NCBI GenBank assembly: GCA_022605955.1
Contig: JAKCOZ010000005.1
Span: 43,328,950 to 43,392,949, forward strand
Length of the DNA: 64,000 nt
From: Rallus limicola
Lineage: Eukaryota; Chordata; Aves; Gruiformes; Rallidae
Reading direction: 5' to 3'
This document shows, one piece after another, positions 26,060-37,800 of the stretch. A program made the translations under genes and the position numbers. Below the pieces are notes generated by a model that saw only the letters and a program-made list of their open reading frames with translations, was not told where the DNA came from and searched no databases. Each line of letters begins with the position of its first letter. Positions within the stretch are counted from its first letter, which is position 1.

Positions 26060-27130
26060 GAATATGCAACCACCGTGCTAACAGGAGGAACTTTCTGTTT
26101 TAATCATAACCAATCTGACCAGGGTGCTGAGCCAGCAGGAAATGGCTCATGCCTCATAACCCAGTAGAGAGATGGTTACTGGTTTAAGAACATCCATACT
26201 CTCTGTAGAGATCAAACTCCATTTTATGAAACTATAGCTTCAGGCCACAGAGGAATAACTGCAGTGACATCTCAACCCATCATACCAGAACGATCTACAA
26301 GTGGTAGAAAGGAAAAGGACAATTTAGTCTAAATGGAACTTGCGTACCTGAGGACAAAGACTATTTTGACCTTCTGCTGGGAATACACCAGTGTATTAAC
26401 ATGTACGTATTACTCCTGACTTTGGACCTTACAAGGCCATTATTTTGTCTGTGGTCAAAAAGCTTATAAAATACTACTGGTCAGTTGTTACATAACTAGT
26501 GGAGTGCCATATTATTTCTAAATTACCCTAGAGAACAATTAGGAACTTCAGAGAAATGTGCCGTTGAAACCCATTGCAACTCTTCACTAGAGAGCACATG
26601 GAGAAATCCACTAACAGAGTGAAAACTAGTAGGAAGTTCCATTACAGGAGTAATTACATTAGTGACTGTAGGCTGATAAACCATCAGACTACAGTCTTAG
26701 AAAGGTTTAGAATTTGAAGACTCTAACGGTGATCTAGGAACAGGCACTGAATCCCTCACCAAGGAGATGCAGCAAGTAAGAATCTTTTCCCTCTAGAAAG
26801 TTTAGCCTTAGTTTATCTCCTGCTATTTCAAGGACATGGGTTGCATTAATTAGATCTCAACGTTGTATTTATATAAACAACAGTTCCCATGAGATTATCA
26901 AAAGGTGACTGATGCATAAACACACGCCCACAAAGGAGCCCAAACAGCATACAAACCCCCCCCCCCCCCCAAACTGACCAGAAAACTTGTTCTCTGGATG
27001 AGGATTATCACCACAGTTTAGCAGTTTGTTTAAAGTCTTTTACCCGTGGTTGTTACAGTTCAAATAACCTGCTGTGTTTTTCTTGTATTCAGAACTGTTT
27101 ACAGAATAGGCTTAGGAAATCTATACAAGG
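26060..27130 (+). pseudogene. env remnant, surface and transmembrane parts
   Basis: Short blocks in changing frames resemble envelope protein. Around 26435-26515 a YFVCG-containing segment resembles the surface-subunit C-terminal region of bird gammaretrovirus-like elements. Around 26790-26880 there are blocks like the heptad and cysteine region of the transmembrane subunit. Stops are frequent and a 15-base poly-C run (26956-26970) interrupts it. It cannot encode an intact envelope. Confidence 0.6.
26956..26970. repeat. Poly-C run (15 bases)
   Basis: A homopolymer inside the retroviral env remnant. It is either a local expansion or a place where base counts in the assembly are unreliable. 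Confidence 0.85.
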
Positions 27131-27204
27131 GTATCAAACAGTCCTCATACAGGACCAATTTTAAATGGGCAGAGATGCCTGGAAAACAACAAACAAAAGA
27201 AGGA

Positions 27205-27345
27205 CTGTTACAGAAGAAGTTTTAACAACTATATTCTTCTTTCCAAATAGCCTCCCTTAGCATTAGTGGTGTAGCACTAGTAGCTGAAGTAGTTGGAGTC
27301 TTAGGCCACAAGACCTGACTGAGAGTAAACTCTTTTTGATAAAAC
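27205..27345 (+). repeat. Right copy of direct repeat bounding the retrovirus
   Basis: This is the partner of 22520-22660. It follows the env remnant, as a 3' LTR should. The similarity stops soon after the shared GATAAAACTA block, and the sequence to the right is not shared with the left copy. It is an LTR fragment or a repeated internal segment. Confidence 0.65.
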
Positions 27346-30300
27346 TAACAAACACAGGACTAGCTGAATCCAGGAGATGCGAGTGGAATGAAGAAGGGCT
27401 GAGGAAACAATTCTGAGAGAATGAGGTAATTTCAGAGGAAAGCCAGCCCAGAGACAGTGAAAATCAGGAAGAAATCAAGAGGCCACTGACCAGAATTAAG
27501 TGATTGGACGTGGGTATCTGGTGATAGGTGGCATGGGTATAATTGAGGGGTGTGATCTGGGGTACAGGCCCCTCGCTGGAGGCAGCAACTCGAGCTATAG
27601 CCCGAGAACTGATAAAAGAGGAATTGGAAACCTTCACTCCGGCTTTACATTAATCAGTGGGATCCTAGGGTGAAACCTGATAAGGGTGCCTGGTGTGTGT
27701 AAAACCTATCAGTACTAAAATCACTTATACTGCTGCAGGTTTTCCCATGAAGAAAGGAAAATAAATTCTACTCCTACAAAAGCATCCACACTGATTTACT
27801 TCACTGATATAACCACATCAATTATAAAAGAACAACGGACCTCAAATTATCCCAGTGGTAGCAATGGCCATGTGTAGTTTGCAGTGCTCCTTTTCTTTTT
27901 CCAACACAGGATTTGGATGTTTTCTCTAACTGCAGCCCTCACCTACAGAAATTTGGCAATTTGTACCATATAAGTTGGTTGCTCTGGAAACAGGCCACAA
28001 TTTCTTCCATCTTCACAGCAAGAGCTGCTGAACTCCAAGACTTAGTCATAGCAGGTCTGTTCACTTGCTTCCCCAGGCCAATGAACTTGACTCAGGAGTC
28101 ACGGGTTATTTTCCTCTTTCTTACCCACTCTGGAGGCTAACCTCATGGGGAGCCTTTGACTGACTTAGGAAGGCAGTGAAACAAACCCTTAAGCACCTTT
28201 CACAAAAGGAAGCTGAAGTAGGAAATCTCACATGGGCCAAAGAAGTATCAGACGACATCTGCATGGGTTACAGAAGTGGGGAGTAGAAGGAATCTGTTAT
28301 GGATGGTTACAGATCAGGACCATTTCCTACTTTTTCAGGAAAACATCCTACTTTTCTGCAAGGACTATTGGATATTACTAACACACTGCTTCCTATATTA
28401 TCAGTCTGTTTCCAGTCACTCAACTCATTGTCTTCTGAGCTCCTTCCTTCACCAAGCCATTCAACAAACTGGAATCGCTCCCAATCAGGAATGGCACCCA
28501 ACATGCACCTCGCTAGCAGAGGACACAGCAGTGGGTGGTTTAACACCCAGAAAAGCACAGTGTTTCTCACCAGTTTTCCTCCTGGTGTCAGGCTGTTCAA
28601 GGTGAAATAATCACATTTCCTTTCCTTTTCCTATCTGCTTTCCCCTTTAGGGACCTGGATGCACAGATGGGGTAAGTGTGCGGTACCTGTCCCTTTCTCA
28701 GGTACAAATTACCTCCCCTATGCCTCAGGGCCAGCAGTGTGCCTGGGCTGCTGGCATATGGCAAGGCAGCACTCCACCTCTGTATTATTAACACAGGGGA
28801 GGTGAGAAAGGACACACTAGGGAAAAGTCAGGAACCTTTGCTGTCTGATAAGCGAGATCCTGTCCCGACTATCTCCTCAGCAGACATCTCCAACTACAGG
28901 GACCTCCTCCTGACAGGCACATGACAGACCAGGAACCCTGTGGCAAGGATGAAGTCAAGTGGCTCCGTGCATTCACAAAGTGAAGGCTCAGAAGCTATTA
29001 GTTTCAGTTTTCTGTGGTGGCTTGGCCCCTACCAACATTCTGCTGAACTCATGATTTTATTAATCTAAATTTAAATTGCTGTGGCAGCCAAGACTTAATT
29101 AATCCTTTCATTAATGGGTATTTTAGCAGACATAAGCTGCCACAAAACACAAGATTATTTGTTTGAGGCCTTAGTGTAACTGCTGCACCAGTAGAGCATT
29201 ACAGAAACCATTCAATACTACATTATTTCATTAAATACTAAAATGAAATTGCTCATATGTACTTGATTTAAAACTCTGCATGTCCAATTTGTACCAGTGC
29301 TACACATGCAAATGATGAGACCTGGAGAAAACATTCTCTTTTGCCTTCATCTCTTCATGCAGTAACCTAGTTCACATTGGAGGAGGGAAGATAATTGGTA
29401 ATATTCTCCAGTTACTCTTTAAAAATTTGTTTAAATTAGCTAAAGTAAGTATAAGGTTTGTCCTCTAGATAGAGGACTCAGGGTATCCTGGTACTATGAG
29501 GACAAGGCGAAGTAGGCAACCACAGAAGAGCTTTCAGAGTGCTAGACAAGTTTTCTTTTTAAGACACAAAGATATTTTTAGGGTCCAGACTCAGCTTGAG
29601 CTCCTGTGGGGGTGCAGCATCAGTAGATTCAGCCTTGAGAGCTCATGCTGAGCACATCTGAGGCTGCAGAAGAAAACCACCAGCAAAGCATGCCACAGGC
29701 AAGCATAAAGGCGAGGAGGAGGGCAGAAATGTCATGCTCCATCTTGGGGAGACTTAGCAAAACTGTGGGCTGAGGGCCAGAGGGGTGGGACTGTGAGAAC
29801 TAGGTTGTTAAACACAGTAAAAACACAAGCAGCTGAAAAACTTGACTGCAACCATGGAGAGGAAATAACAATACCCTCAGTTCTCTAATTCACTTCTCCT
29901 CATGATTGTGTGGAATTACAATTGTCAAAACTGTCCTACCTCATGCAGATTTTTAGACAAGGGAGGAGATTGCAGAGCTCTTGTGATTTTGGTGATTAAT
30001 CACAAGTATAAATACATCACAAGATCTATCAGCCCCTTTAGGGATGCTAAACCAATGCAAGATTCCTCTCCATAAATTAAGAATCTGATTAAAATGGCAC
30101 AGAAAGCGAATCAGCATATACTTGCCTTTGGTCAGCTCCTTTTTTGCAGCTTTTCTTACAAGGAACTTCTTTTAAATTATTGTTTTTATTTCTATATCTT
30201 ACATTACCTCCAAAGATGTGTTGTCTTTGCACATGGGTGAAGAAACAGAACTGTATCATCTCTTTCCCCATACAAAACTCCCCCCCTCTACTCCAGAGGA

Positions 30301-30975
30301 CACGAGACAAAGAGTGTTGCAAGGAAAGCTTTATACATAACTGGTAAGCTTTTTATTGTCACAGCTCTTCTTCAGTAATGCAAGGGAGCAAGAGAAAGGC
30401 CCTCCAGAGATGGAGGAGGAATAATGGGGCCTTCTATTATTTACATAGGTAAGAGAGGAAAGAGTTGGCTATTGTCAGTGGTTGGATGGGGCACTCAACT
30501 CCACAAATTTCTCTTTGACTAGCCAAGTAAACTGATACCGTATGGGACATAAAACCTCATCCCCATCTAGAGCTGGCAGGTGAATGTTCCCTGTGCTCCT
30601 ACCAACAGAGATCCCACTGCTGTGCCTTACCTTTTGGATGCTCTTTGCTTGCTCCAGGCAAAGTCCAAGGAGCATCAACTAGAAGGAACTTAGAAATCTC
30701 AAATGATTGAAAATAAACACAAGCTTTGCGCTTCATAGCGGATATAATTTAACAAAAATTAAAAATGTATTTTTCTGACATTTTTAAAAATAGTTTTAAA
30801 AATTATTTGCTAAGGTCAGGTTAAAATTATTTAAAAGCATAATTATCAGGAAGCACTCTTCAAAAGTGACATTTCATAACATCATCATCTTTTCCATTAA
30901 AGCAAAGGTCATGACTCTAACATGCTTTCAAATACAGACTTAACTCCAAATACTAATTAAAAAAAAACAAACAAA
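27346..30975. other. Unassigned stretch between retrovirus and DDX24 3' end
   Basis: Some parts look as if they once coded: an acidic run containing RELIKEELE near 27600, and a 75-codon frame at 27913-28140. None was recognised. They could belong to the retrovirus or to another decayed element. No OTUB2 exon was found here, although human OTUB2 ends close to DDX24 in convergent orientation. A further AATAAA on the minus strand near 30352 is a possible alternative DDX24 poly(A) signal. Confidence 0.4.
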
Positions 30976-30997
30976 CACCCCCCTCCACTAAGTTGCA

Positions 30998-31003
30998 TTT
31001 ATT
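30998..31003 (-). terminator. Candidate DDX24 poly(A) signal AATAAA
   Basis: On the minus strand AATAAA is followed within about 30 bases by a G-run and the GU/U-rich tract TGTTTGTTTG plus a T run. This is the standard layout of a vertebrate cleavage and polyadenylation site. Cleavage near 30980 would give a 3' untranslated region of about 0.67 kb after the stop at 31658. Confidence 0.6.
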
Positions 31004-31657
31004 CCTCAAAATTCTACACATCTCCCAAGGTCAGTCCTGGCCCACTGCCACCTTGACTTTTTCTGCACATTCTAAAACACATTAACCCAGGACTAGGGAA
31101 TTAGACCCAGTGGAGAGCAGAGAAATACTTATCGGAGAGATTTCCTTCACCAGAATTGCAGACCTGCTGGTAACACTACCTGTGTTTGCTGCCTTTCTCA
31201 CTGAATTGGATGCAGTAAAAGCCAAACCTCCCATTACTACCAGCTCAGATTGTACTCTGACTGCATACAGCCTACCTTCCCCTCTCCTTTAACAACCCTA
31301 AAATTCAAATCAAATTTTATCATTAGGGCATGCCTGCAGTGAATTTTACCCAGTAACTTTACCTATCTCACAGAAAGGAGTAACAAACAGAACTATTCCA
31401 GAACTAATTAACATCTATTAACACGGAGTAAGAAAAAAATTAAGAAAGAAAAAAATCCAAGAAAGATTCAACAGAAACTAACCACATGTTAACAAAGCCC
31501 TTTAAAACAACATTTTGTTTTGGGTCTGCATGACCAAGACACAGGCAACATCCTTTGATATTACGTGTCTTCTAGCTGAGTTCCTCCATAACCGCTGACA
31601 GCCTTGAGATAAGGCTTGTGCTTGCTTCTGTTGCACTGAGTGATTTTGCTCAGTTAT

Positions 31658-31887
31658 CTAATTTAATTTCATTGATTTCTTCTTCTTGGCTTGCTGTTTG
31701 GACACAGTGCTCAAAGCAGATTCTGAAATACCCACTGATGTCTGAGGCAGTTTTCCAGACTGCGTTGGGTACTTGGTTTTCATAAGGACTTTAAACAGTG
31801 GCTGGGACAACATATGTTTTAGTTGCTTTTTCATCCCCTTCAGCATCTTTTGCTTCTGGCTTTCTTCTTGCTCACTAGCTTTTCTTC
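31658..31887 (-). CDS. DDX24: DDX24 exon 9 (residues 722-797 and stop)
   Basis: The acceptor TTCTGCCCAAAG is followed by a lysine/glutamine-rich segment, the conserved LSQPLF and [10 protein letters not shown] blocks, and a lysine-rich tail ending in TAG at 31660-31658. The basic tail fits nucleolar targeting and RNA binding. Confidence 0.95.
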
Positions 31888-34800
31888 CTTTGGGCAGAAA
31901 TCAAAGATAGACAGTGTTACAAGAGAACTTGCATTGGCCTCTCTCACCAGACTTCTGCAGTGCTAGGGGCAAATGTTATGTCATCTTTCTCTCTGACAAG
32001 GTCATTCAACTCCCATACAGTCTTCCAGGCATTTGTGACACTTTCAGATCCAGAAGATAACAAAATCAGGAAGAATCCAAACTACTGAGTAACTATAGCA
32101 CAGGTATAAACCATTCCATTGGTCCTCGACCCAGAACACACTCAGGAACAAAAGAAATGGCGACTCAGAAGATAAGGCATTAAACCCAGGGCTTCTACCT
32201 CAGGCAGAAGCTTTCTTCTGGGTATTTTATTACTTTATGCATGCCTCATGTCAGCACCTGTAGAACAGGAAGCCCTTTCATCCTTACACATAAAAAACAA
32301 TGAGGTGCTCAGATTTAATAACACAGGAGAAGGGCACAGAAAAGACAATTAATATGGTCATAGGCCTGAACTGGAGAAAAATCAATGAAACCAGAATTGC
32401 AGTAATGTAAATGAAAGGACATTACTAAATCCTTTTTAACAGTGTAAGAGGCATTTCATTTATGGGAATGACTGATATTTGAATTGGTCTCAAACCAGCT
32501 ACAGAAGAATTGGAGAGTGAATACATTTAAAAGCATGAATCTGGCAAGTTTCCGGGTGGCAATTACAAAGTACTTCACTCAAGAGCCACAACTTACTTGG
32601 ACTGGATGTGCTGTTTTGAAACTCATTTCAAAGCACAGCATACTCAGACTATGTCAAAACAAGACAGCAGAGTGCTAATTATCTGAGAATGCTCCTGAAC
32701 AGTTTGGACAGAGACGATTAGTGCTTGTTTGCAAAGTGGTTGAGAACAAGCTAGTCCAGCCATGAATAAAGGAAGGGAAAAAAAAAATCTGAAAATGCTT
32801 CAAAATTAAGGCATCTGCATATTTAGCAGCTAACAGGTTAGAGACAGCTTAGGCTGGAATGACCTAGGCAGCAACTCTATTCGGCATGCCTTCAAGGAAC
32901 CTGTAGGAAATGACACCCTCACATCACTAAACACAATGTGGCATTTTACAGTGCAACAGAGTGCAAAACTTCATGGCACTGAATAGGTACATGCAGTTGT
33001 ACAGCCCTGCACATCCTCTCAGGCACAGCCTGCAGAACATTAGATTTGAAAAATGAAAGAAATTATTTCATTCTGACACGCCACCATAAGCATCAGCAAC
33101 TTGGATAGAAGTACTGGCCATTTAGCCCACAAAAGTCAACCTATGTAAGGCTCACATAATTTTTCGTGTTTGCCAGTGTTTCCTGGAGGTTCCCACACAG
33201 AGCTGCCAGGCTCCTCTCCTGCTCCCTGACTACAGGGGAGCAGGAAAGATATGTGGAGAAACAGCTGCGTCTTTGACATGGAGGGGACAAGACCCAAGCA
33301 AGGCATACTAGGCTATTAGATTACTCTTAAGACATTTTCTAGAAGCTAAACCAGTCCTTGTTATGACATGTGGACTTGCAAGCAACTTGCCAGAACTATC
33401 ATACCTCGCTCCCTTGGCTCCAGCGCTATCTACGGCACAAGAATTGTGAAAACACCAGCAAGACCACGTAGTAATCAACTACACTCCTTTCCTCCCCCTT
33501 CTGCCCACAGGTTTTAAGAGTTCCTCTGACATGGTGGGGCTTCTGGACACCAGTGACCAGTGGAGACCACTACAGGTCCAACTGAACATGGCCAAAACCA
33601 AGCATTTCTACTTGCCCATAAACATGTCATCATCAAGATCAACTTCCAGAGCCTCTGCAGCTTGCTGGAGCCAGGAGTCGTGTTGCTTTGCCCGACTGTT
33701 GAAAAACTCTGCCTTCTCAATCTGCCGCGCCAAATTCATCCGTTCCTGCAACAAAAATACATTTTAGTCATTATGATGACATTTAAGGGTGGGGCACTTC
33801 AGCAGAGATCAGTTTTTGAATGCATGCATTACAATGCAACTGAGGTGCAGAGACACTTTTGTTCCCTAATGTTCCACCAGATGCCCCACATAATAAAGAC
33901 ATATTTGCCGATGATACAAAGCTGGGAGGAGTGGCTGACACGCAGGAACACTGCGCTGCCATCCAGCGAGACCTGGACAGGCTGGAGAGCTGGGCAGTTA
34001 GAAACCAGATGAGGTTCAACAAAAGCAAGTGTAAAGTCTTGCACCTGGGAAGGAACAACCGTTTGTATCAGTTGTATCAGTACAGGCTGGGGGATGACCT
34101 GCTGGAGAAGAGCTCTGTGGAGAAGGACCAGGAGGTCCTGGTGGATGACAGGTTGGCCATGAGCCAGCAGTGTGCCTCAGTGGCTAAGAGAGCCAATGGG
34201 ATCCTGGGGTGCATCAGGAGGAGTGTGGCTAGCAGGTCAAAGGAGGTGATCCTCCCCCTCTACTCTGCCCTGGTCAGGCCCCACCTGGAATATTGTGTCC
34301 AGTTCTGGGCTCCCTGGTATAAAAAGGACAGGGATCTCCTGGACAGATTCCAGAGGAGGGTCATGAAGATGATTAAGTGCCTGGAGCATCTCCCCTATAA
34401 GGAAAGGCTAAGGGGGACCTAATTAATGTTTATAATTATCTTAAGCAGGGGATGCAGGGGGAATCAGCCAGCCCCTTTTCAGTGGTCTGTGGAGACAGGA
34501 CAAGGGGCAATGGCTGCAAGTTGGAGCACAGGAAGTTCTGCACCAACATGCGGAGGAACTTTTCCACAGTGAGGGTGACAGAGCCCTGGGACAGGCTGCC
34601 CAGGGAGGTGGTGGAGTCTCCTTCTCTGGAGATATTCAAGACCTGTCTGGATGCCTATCTGAGTGATATGTCCTAGGAGCTGCTTTGGCAGGGAGGTTGC
34701 GCACGATGATCTCTCGAGGTCCCTTCCAACCCCTATGATTCTGTGATTCTATGATATCAATACTTGCATTTTCCTTCTTCAGATCCATGATAGAATCTGA

Positions 34801-37800
34801 CTTCTGAAATGCCCCAACTACTAAATATGCCTGAATGCTAGCTCCTCATTTTTTACAAAAAACTTCACAGACACTTCAGAGATATCAAGGACAAATCCCA
34901 GTCATTTCCAGGTTTACATACTTGTACTGTAAGTTACTAGATCTTAAAGTTACCAGTCTCAGCAATAAGGGGCAGCTGCTAGCTTCATCCCACTCTGAAG
35001 TAATAAGCTCCTGCAGGCCACATGGAAACAGCTACTTGAGTTTTCAGAAATGCACCTGATCTTGTACAGGCACAGGACACAATGCCCAGTCCTTCTTCCC
35101 AGCTGCATGCAGGTTGAACAACAGTGTCCAGCAAATCTAACTGTATCTGCAGCCTTCCAGCTGTGCCAAGGTGTCTTAAATACCTAGTTCATTATGGAAA
35201 GAAAATCTGCACCAACAGTAAATAGTAATATCCCAGCAGCAAATTCTGCTGCTAGGAATGTGCCTGCAGCTGCACAAAACAAACCCAGTGCAAGACACCC
35301 TGCCCAGTCCAAGGCAAATAGCCTGGTGCCACACAGTAACAGCACCAGCCAGAACTGACATATAATTAAAACACAGAAAGGAAATTAAACTTGCAGTTGA
35401 CTAATAAAATAAGTCAGTCATTTCTCCTTGGATCATCACAAGGAATTTTACATAGTTTTTCTGTCTCTGTAAAACTTGAGCTGTCTTTTGGTATCTCCTC
35501 TACCCCAGTTCACCAATCCCATTTCTTTCAAGTGTGAAATAATTTCAGACTTTCCCTGAACTTGAATGATGGCACATAGAACCAGGGAAGAAGTGTGCCA
35601 TAGGGGCAGACATAAAGAGCCAGCAGCACTAATAATCCCAACTACAATGGCTTTCTAATTAAGCTCAAGGCAAAGTATAAATTAGACCTGACCATGTGAA
35701 GGGCCTGGAAGGCTGAAGTCCTGTCATTTCAGTTAGAAAGATGTCTTTTCTGGGGAGAGGAGCACTACTACAGATAGGAGAGAAGATCGTGAGATGGTGA
35801 CAGGAAGATTTAAGTGTGGAAACAATATTTACTTGGCCATTAATTGACAGAGCATGATAAGAGCCAAGTAATACTCATCAAGAAACACAGAAGGGACCTC
35901 TGAAGAAACACTCTAAAAACAACAGATTTCTTTCAATAACCAGAAACATTTGGTGGGTGGAAGGGAGTGGGGAGAGGAAGAAGGAAAAAAGAAAAATCAC
36001 ATCAAAACCTCTTTGTTACTACCAAGAGGACAAAAATGAGTCTGTGGAAGCTTTTCCTTGATTTTCTTCCTCTTTCAGAAAACTACATCTCCTCCTGGAA
36101 GATTCACGCTAAATATCCCACCTGCAGCAAGCTTGGGCTTTTAAACTTGCTGATGTTATTTGCAAGGTGAGGATACCGTTGTTGCCACTGAGGCAGACCC
36201 TGGCCTTAATGGGAGCCAACTGGAAAAACAGGAACCAGAATACCTTAAGGAAGTTAACTGTTGAAATATCTGACTGCTCGCAGCTTTCTCCTGTTCTCAA
36301 TGACTGCAATATTCAGACACCCCAACCGCTGCTGGATTCCCCTCAAATGCAATATTCAAATATGTACAGATAGGATATGGCTGATGTGACCCAAACTGTT
36401 ATGAGAATGCCAAGACATGAAATGGCCTCTTATTCAAGAAGTAGAAAATCTGTGATGGCCAGATGCTTTCTAAAATGTACTATTTTGCAAATCCTAACCA
36501 CTGTTTATCTTCTGAGTCAGTGAATGACCAATTTTTCCCTAAAATGTACAATAACCCAGGCAAAGGGTCACAAATATGATCAAGGGCTAGACCACCTCTC
36601 CTATGAAGACAGGCTGTGAGAGTTGGGCTTGTTCAGTCTGGAGAAGAGAAGGCTCCAGGGTGACCTAACTGCAGCATACCAATATTTAAAGGGGTCCTAC
36701 AGGAAAGTGGGAGAGGGACTGTTCATCAGGGAGTATAATGAAAAGACAAAGGGCAATGGCTTTAAACTGAAACAGGGGAGGGTTCAGGTTAGGCTTTAGA
36801 AAGAAATTCTTTACTATGAGGGTGGGGAGGCACTGGAACAGGCTGCCCAGAGAGGTTGTGGAAGCCCCACCCCTGGAGGTGTTTAAGGTCAGGTTAGATG
36901 GGGCTTTGGACAAGTTTCCTGGTCCACTTATTGAGAAGTCACAAATACTTCTTAAGAAAAGACAGAAGTGTGATTAACTTCAGTTTAAATCCACATCCTG
37001 GAAAGGAGATGTCATCTGAAATATGGGAAGAACATGACGGGTAATGCAGTAATTTAAGTAAGCAAGCAACTACTAAGGCTGCAAAGAGACTCTTAGGTTT
37101 TTTACCTTAATAGAAGTCATACACTTGGTTTCAACTGGGAAAAATGGCAGCTCTTCACTCTTCTCCAATGTTTTATAAATTTTCCTAAAATTGATCAAGT
37201 CATCAGGGCCAATCAGCAGGAGGCTAAGGCCTTCGTTGGTCGCTCGCGCTGTTCTGCCGCTTCTGTGTACATACAGCTCAGAAGTACGAGGGACCTGCAA
37301 ATATCCAGAAAAACCATGAAGCTGCCCATGGAAAGCCACCAGCGGCCTGTCAGGTGTGAGCCAAGGAGTGGCCAGAGAACAGTGCTTTTTATATACACAT
37401 AGTACTATGCATGAAGCACATCTGAAGGTAAAAGATGCCTGGAGACAGTTTTTGTCCTCTGGTTCAGTATTCTTCCTTGCGTAACTTTACTCAGAGAGAC
37501 ATTAGAGAGCTGATTCATGTGATGACTCTGGATACACAAATTAAGCAAAAAGCAAGGAGACTCCTATCTTTAACATCATTTCTTGTACACAATCACACAT
37601 TCATGAAACGAATTGAGGACAGTCAATTACTGCAGCAATGAGGTTTTTAAGTACAAAGCACTACCGTACAGTCAAATTAACAATGATTAAATCTCTCTAC
37701 CCAGGACTATACTATTCACAGGACCAAGAATCACAGCTTTATAGTCTTCAGGGTTTGGACTGTCAAAAGCTTATTTCAAAAACAAAACTGTAAGAGCAAA

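Larger units (their letters stand above)
22520..27345 (+). mobile_element. Degenerate class I (gammaretrovirus-like) endogenous retrovirus
   Basis: Gag-, protease-, RT-, RNase H- and env-like remnants appear in the normal retroviral order on the plus strand. Each is short and broken by stops and frame changes. The YVDD type of RT motif, the form of RNase H and the env remnants resemble gammaretrovirus-related bird elements. No integrase-like segment was seen between RNase H (to about 25965) and env (from about 26060), so that part seems deleted. A direct repeat of about 140 bases at both ends (22520-22660 and 27205-27345) may be what remains of the LTRs, so the boundaries are approximate. The element is not capable of expression as a whole. 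Confidence 0.8.
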
